Source: Streptococcus urinalis 2285-97 (GTDB lineage Bacteria > Bacillota > Bacilli > Lactobacillales > Streptococcaceae). Taken from it: 64,000 nucleotides of DNA. The DNA lies in the NCBI RefSeq assembly GCF_000188055.2, contig NZ_AEUZ02000001.1:1874001-1938000 (forward strand). Reading direction: 5' to 3'. The first letter of the stretch is position 1; every line of letters starts with the position of its first letter. Positions 62,375 through 64,000 of this stretch are shown in pieces. The notes under the pieces were generated by a model. It saw only the letters and a list, made by a program, of their open reading frames with translations. It searched no databases and was not told the origin of the DNA. The translations under genes were made by a program, and so were the position numbers.

Positions 62375-62989
62375 TCATATTTTATTTTCGAGATAACTAC
62401 TTTTTTCTTCTAAAATAGACTTCACTTCCAGAGCAAAATCTTTTCGCTGAATCACTCGACATTTTGTGACAAAATTGACGCTTGAAAATAATGAGATTGC
62501 TTTCCCCAGATAGAAAATCTCTCTTCTATCTTTATCGTAAATTAATCCTGGATATACAACATGTTGGCGATTTTTTAATTGTTCAAAGCCATAACGTTCA
62601 ACTTCTCGTTTGGCTTTTATATAATCTTTCAAAAAAAATGGTGCTGTATTTGCGGAAATAAAAAGAAACTTTGTTTTCTGGTCTTTTTGGACACCATTAA
62701 TTAATGCTTTTGCTGGTTCGATACTATTTTTTTGGTAAGTTTGATTTTTACGGGGATTAGCAAAAAGAATCCCAATAGCATCAATGACCCAATCTGCACC
62801 ATCGAGGATTTTTTCTAATTGTCTTGTATCTTTTAAATCAATGACATGATAGTGAACTTCTTTATGCTCGCCTTTAAAAGGATGACGTGACAGACTGTGA
62901 ATATCATATTGGTTTGTATCTAAACACTTGATAATCCCCTGACCAACAAAACCCGTTCCTCCAGCAATCACAATCTTTCGTTTTGTCAT
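62375..62989 (-). CDS. NAD(P)-binding epimerase-like protein
   Basis: A 204-residue atypical SDR / NAD-dependent epimerase-like protein with the cofactor motif GGTGFVGQG (residues 10-18), then DWVIDAIGILF and KFLFISANTAPFF, where the usual Tyr is replaced by a shorter KAKREVE segment. It resembles complex I assembly (NDUFA9-like) and NmrA-type proteins without a known reaction. It is monocistronic. Confidence 0.8.
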   Translation of the reverse strand: MTKRKIVIAGGTGFVGQGIIKCLDTNQYDIHSLSRHPFKGEHKEVHYHVIDLKDTRQLEKILDGADWVIDAIGILFANPRKNQTYQKNSIEPAKALINGVQKDQKTKFLFISANTAPFFLKDYIKAKREVERYGFEQLKNRQHVVYPGLIYDKDRREIFYLGKAISLFSSVNFVTKCRVIQRKDFALEVKSILEEKSSYLENKI

Positions 62990-63092
62990 CTATATAGCAC
63001 TCCAGAAAGTCTTTTCTTGGTAAAAATGATACCATAATCATTAAAGAAACACGAAAATTATTAACTAACTTACATTTGAAAGGATACAAAAA

Positions 63093-63569
63093 ATGCAGAT
63101 TAGAACCATCCAAGAAAAAGATTTTGATCAAGTACTTGAAATCGAAAACAGCGTCTGGACACCTTATAATTCTCCTGTATATGATAGAGTATTAACCAAA
63201 GATGATTTAAGAAAAAGGATTGGAGATAGAGCGCATATTTTAGTTGCTGACGATAATGGCATAATTGCTGGTTGTTTACCTTACAATCCAATGTATCCTT
63301 TTCCACAAGGCCAACATGTCTGCACTTTTGGTTTAGCTATCCATCCAGATTTCCAAGGCAAAGGGATTGGTCGTCAATTGATTGAAGGTCTTTTTGAGAC
63401 TGCTAAACAAAACCATTTTTCACAAATTGCCATGCATGTGACAGGTGGTAATAAAACTGCTATATCACTTTATCAAAAAATGGGATTCCAATTGGAATGT
63501 CAGCTTACAAACCATCTCTGTATCAACGGGATTTATCACGATGCTTTAATTTTTAATAAATCCATTTAA
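63093..63569 (+). CDS. GNAT-family N-acetyltransferase
   Basis: A 158-residue GNAT protein. The acetyl-CoA loop is HPDFQGKGIGRQLIEGLF (residues 88-105), and the C-terminal KTAISLYQKMGFQLE is typical. The acceptor is unknown. GAAAGGA precedes the ATG. It is monocistronic, with a weak hairpin (ACAAGT / ACTTGTTTT) after the stop. Confidence 0.9.
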   Translation: MQIRTIQEKDFDQVLEIENSVWTPYNSPVYDRVLTKDDLRKRIGDRAHILVADDNGIIAGCLPYNPMYPFPQGQHVCTFGLAIHPDFQGKGIGRQLIEGLFETAKQNHFSQIAMHVTGGNKTAISLYQKMGFQLECQLTNHLCINGIYHDALIFNKSI

Positions 63570-63681
63570 CAAGTAATTTCAGAATGACTTGTTTTATTTC
63601 TTTTTATTTTTAATTAACTTTTCAGTAATTTTTAAGTTAAGCTTGTTAAGCTATGCCCAATACTTTTTGGAGGGCATTCAC

Positions 63682-64000
63682 ATGAATTTTATAAAACGAG
63701 CATGGCTTGCGACAAAGTCAAAACTTGGACGAAGTTTGTTGCTAACCTTGGTAACGATAGCAATCTTACTCTTTGTATTAGCAGGTATAACAATTAAAAA
63801 CGCTGCAAATGCTGCAGTCAAATCAGCAAAAAATCAAACAGGATCTACTATTTCACTACAATTGAAAAGAGAATATATGATGTCACAAATGGCACCCCCA
63901 GATCAGTCTAGTTCAAGTTCATCATCGAGCCAAAAAACAGTCTCAATACCTTTAAGTGTTGCTAAAAAATTAGCAAATAACAGTGGTATTGCTAGCTACC
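63682..64000 (+). CDS. FtsX/MacB-type ABC transporter permease, N-terminal part (runs off the right edge)
   Basis: The open frame starts at ATG 63682 after TTGGAGGG and runs to the end of the window (106 codons). MNFIKRAWLATKSKLGRSLL, a first membrane helix (TLVTIAILLFVLAGITI) and an extracellular Ser-rich segment (DQSSSSSSSSQK) are the standard start of FtsX/VexP-like permeases in streptococci. A partner ATPase probably follows outside the window. Function and integrity cannot be judged here. Confidence 0.8.
   Translation, partial: MNFIKRAWLATKSKLGRSLLLTLVTIAILLFVLAGITIKNAANAAVKSAKNQTGSTISLQLKREYMMSQMAPPDQSSSSSSSSQKTVSIPLSVAKKLANNSGIASY

Noticed and set aside
63600-63660. CiaR box before the FtsX-type permease (TTAAG repeats)
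   Set aside because: The TTAAG copies are spaced 5 and 9 bp rather than 11 bp, so they do not fit the CiaR pattern.

Overview
The window looks like a chromosome segment of a low-GC Streptococcus, probably of the pyogenic group (the S. uberis / S. parauberis / S. iniae / S. agalactiae type). No species is claimed. The reasons are AT-rich DNA with GGAGG ribosome binding sites, YSIRK-like and LPXTG surface proteins, an AzlCD / RarA / LtrA / CiaR-type regulatory repertoire, and several copies of a small RNA unit with the CiaR promoter box TTTAAG-N5-TTTAAG. No rRNA, tRNA, CRISPR array or intact transposase was seen.

Left end, 1-10170 (accessory DNA). It opens with the start of a mercuric reductase gene and its MerR regulator, then a manganese/iron transporter of the Nramp family. 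Next is a complete epipeptide (YydF-type RiPP) locus on the minus strand: radical SAM epimerase, M50-like membrane protease, a 52-residue precursor between 5272 and 5430, ABC ATPase and ABC permease. Upstream of it lies a full-size ABC exporter. Its leader carries a very short ORF (Met-Met-Ser-Leu) abutting a terminator hairpin of about 30 bp, a ribosome-controlled attenuator layout. Related 42-bp repeats and two possible integrase tails suggest that the region is an old integration site. This is the most interesting part of the window.

Housekeeping block, 10200-17320. Pyruvate phosphate dikinase, its regulatory kinase/phosphorylase and a CcpN-like CBS repressor form an operon for the pyruvate/PEP node. 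RarA and an LtrA membrane protein follow.

Surface and regulatory block, 17800-37400. A giant LPXTG adhesin has its anchor out of frame at a tetranucleotide repeat. It is followed by a MarR-controlled heterodimeric multidrug ABC exporter, a PadR regulator with a DUF2812 protein, two SDR enzymes with a divergent AraC regulator, a two-component system next to a secreted protein made of two nearly identical 35-residue repeats, a PepSY lipoprotein, and an LPXTG protein whose only sensible start codon is ATA.

Metabolic and decaying block, 37450-55400. It holds a fused flavin reductase/fumarate reductase with its partner flavoprotein, an OFA-family transporter, an aldo/keto reductase, an aquaglyceroporin, then a run of broken genes (small membrane protein, NTF2-like protein, SDR). 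After these come a zinc alcohol dehydrogenase, an azoreductase, an intact Rib-repeat LPXTG protein, and a CnaB/pilin-like LPXTG adhesin broken by a frameshift and a stop.

Right end, 55400-64000. A TetR/CDF cation efflux pair is followed by a YbaK-type deacylase, AzlCD, two HAD phosphatase plus sugar-regulator modules (LacI and DeoR types), an epimerase-like protein, a GNAT acetyltransferase and the start of an FtsX-type ABC permease. Across the window, three of four LPXTG genes carry lesions that would prevent anchoring or expression, and four csRNA-type units (three of them close copies) are present. Two of these could pair with the ribosome binding site of one of the adhesin mRNAs.
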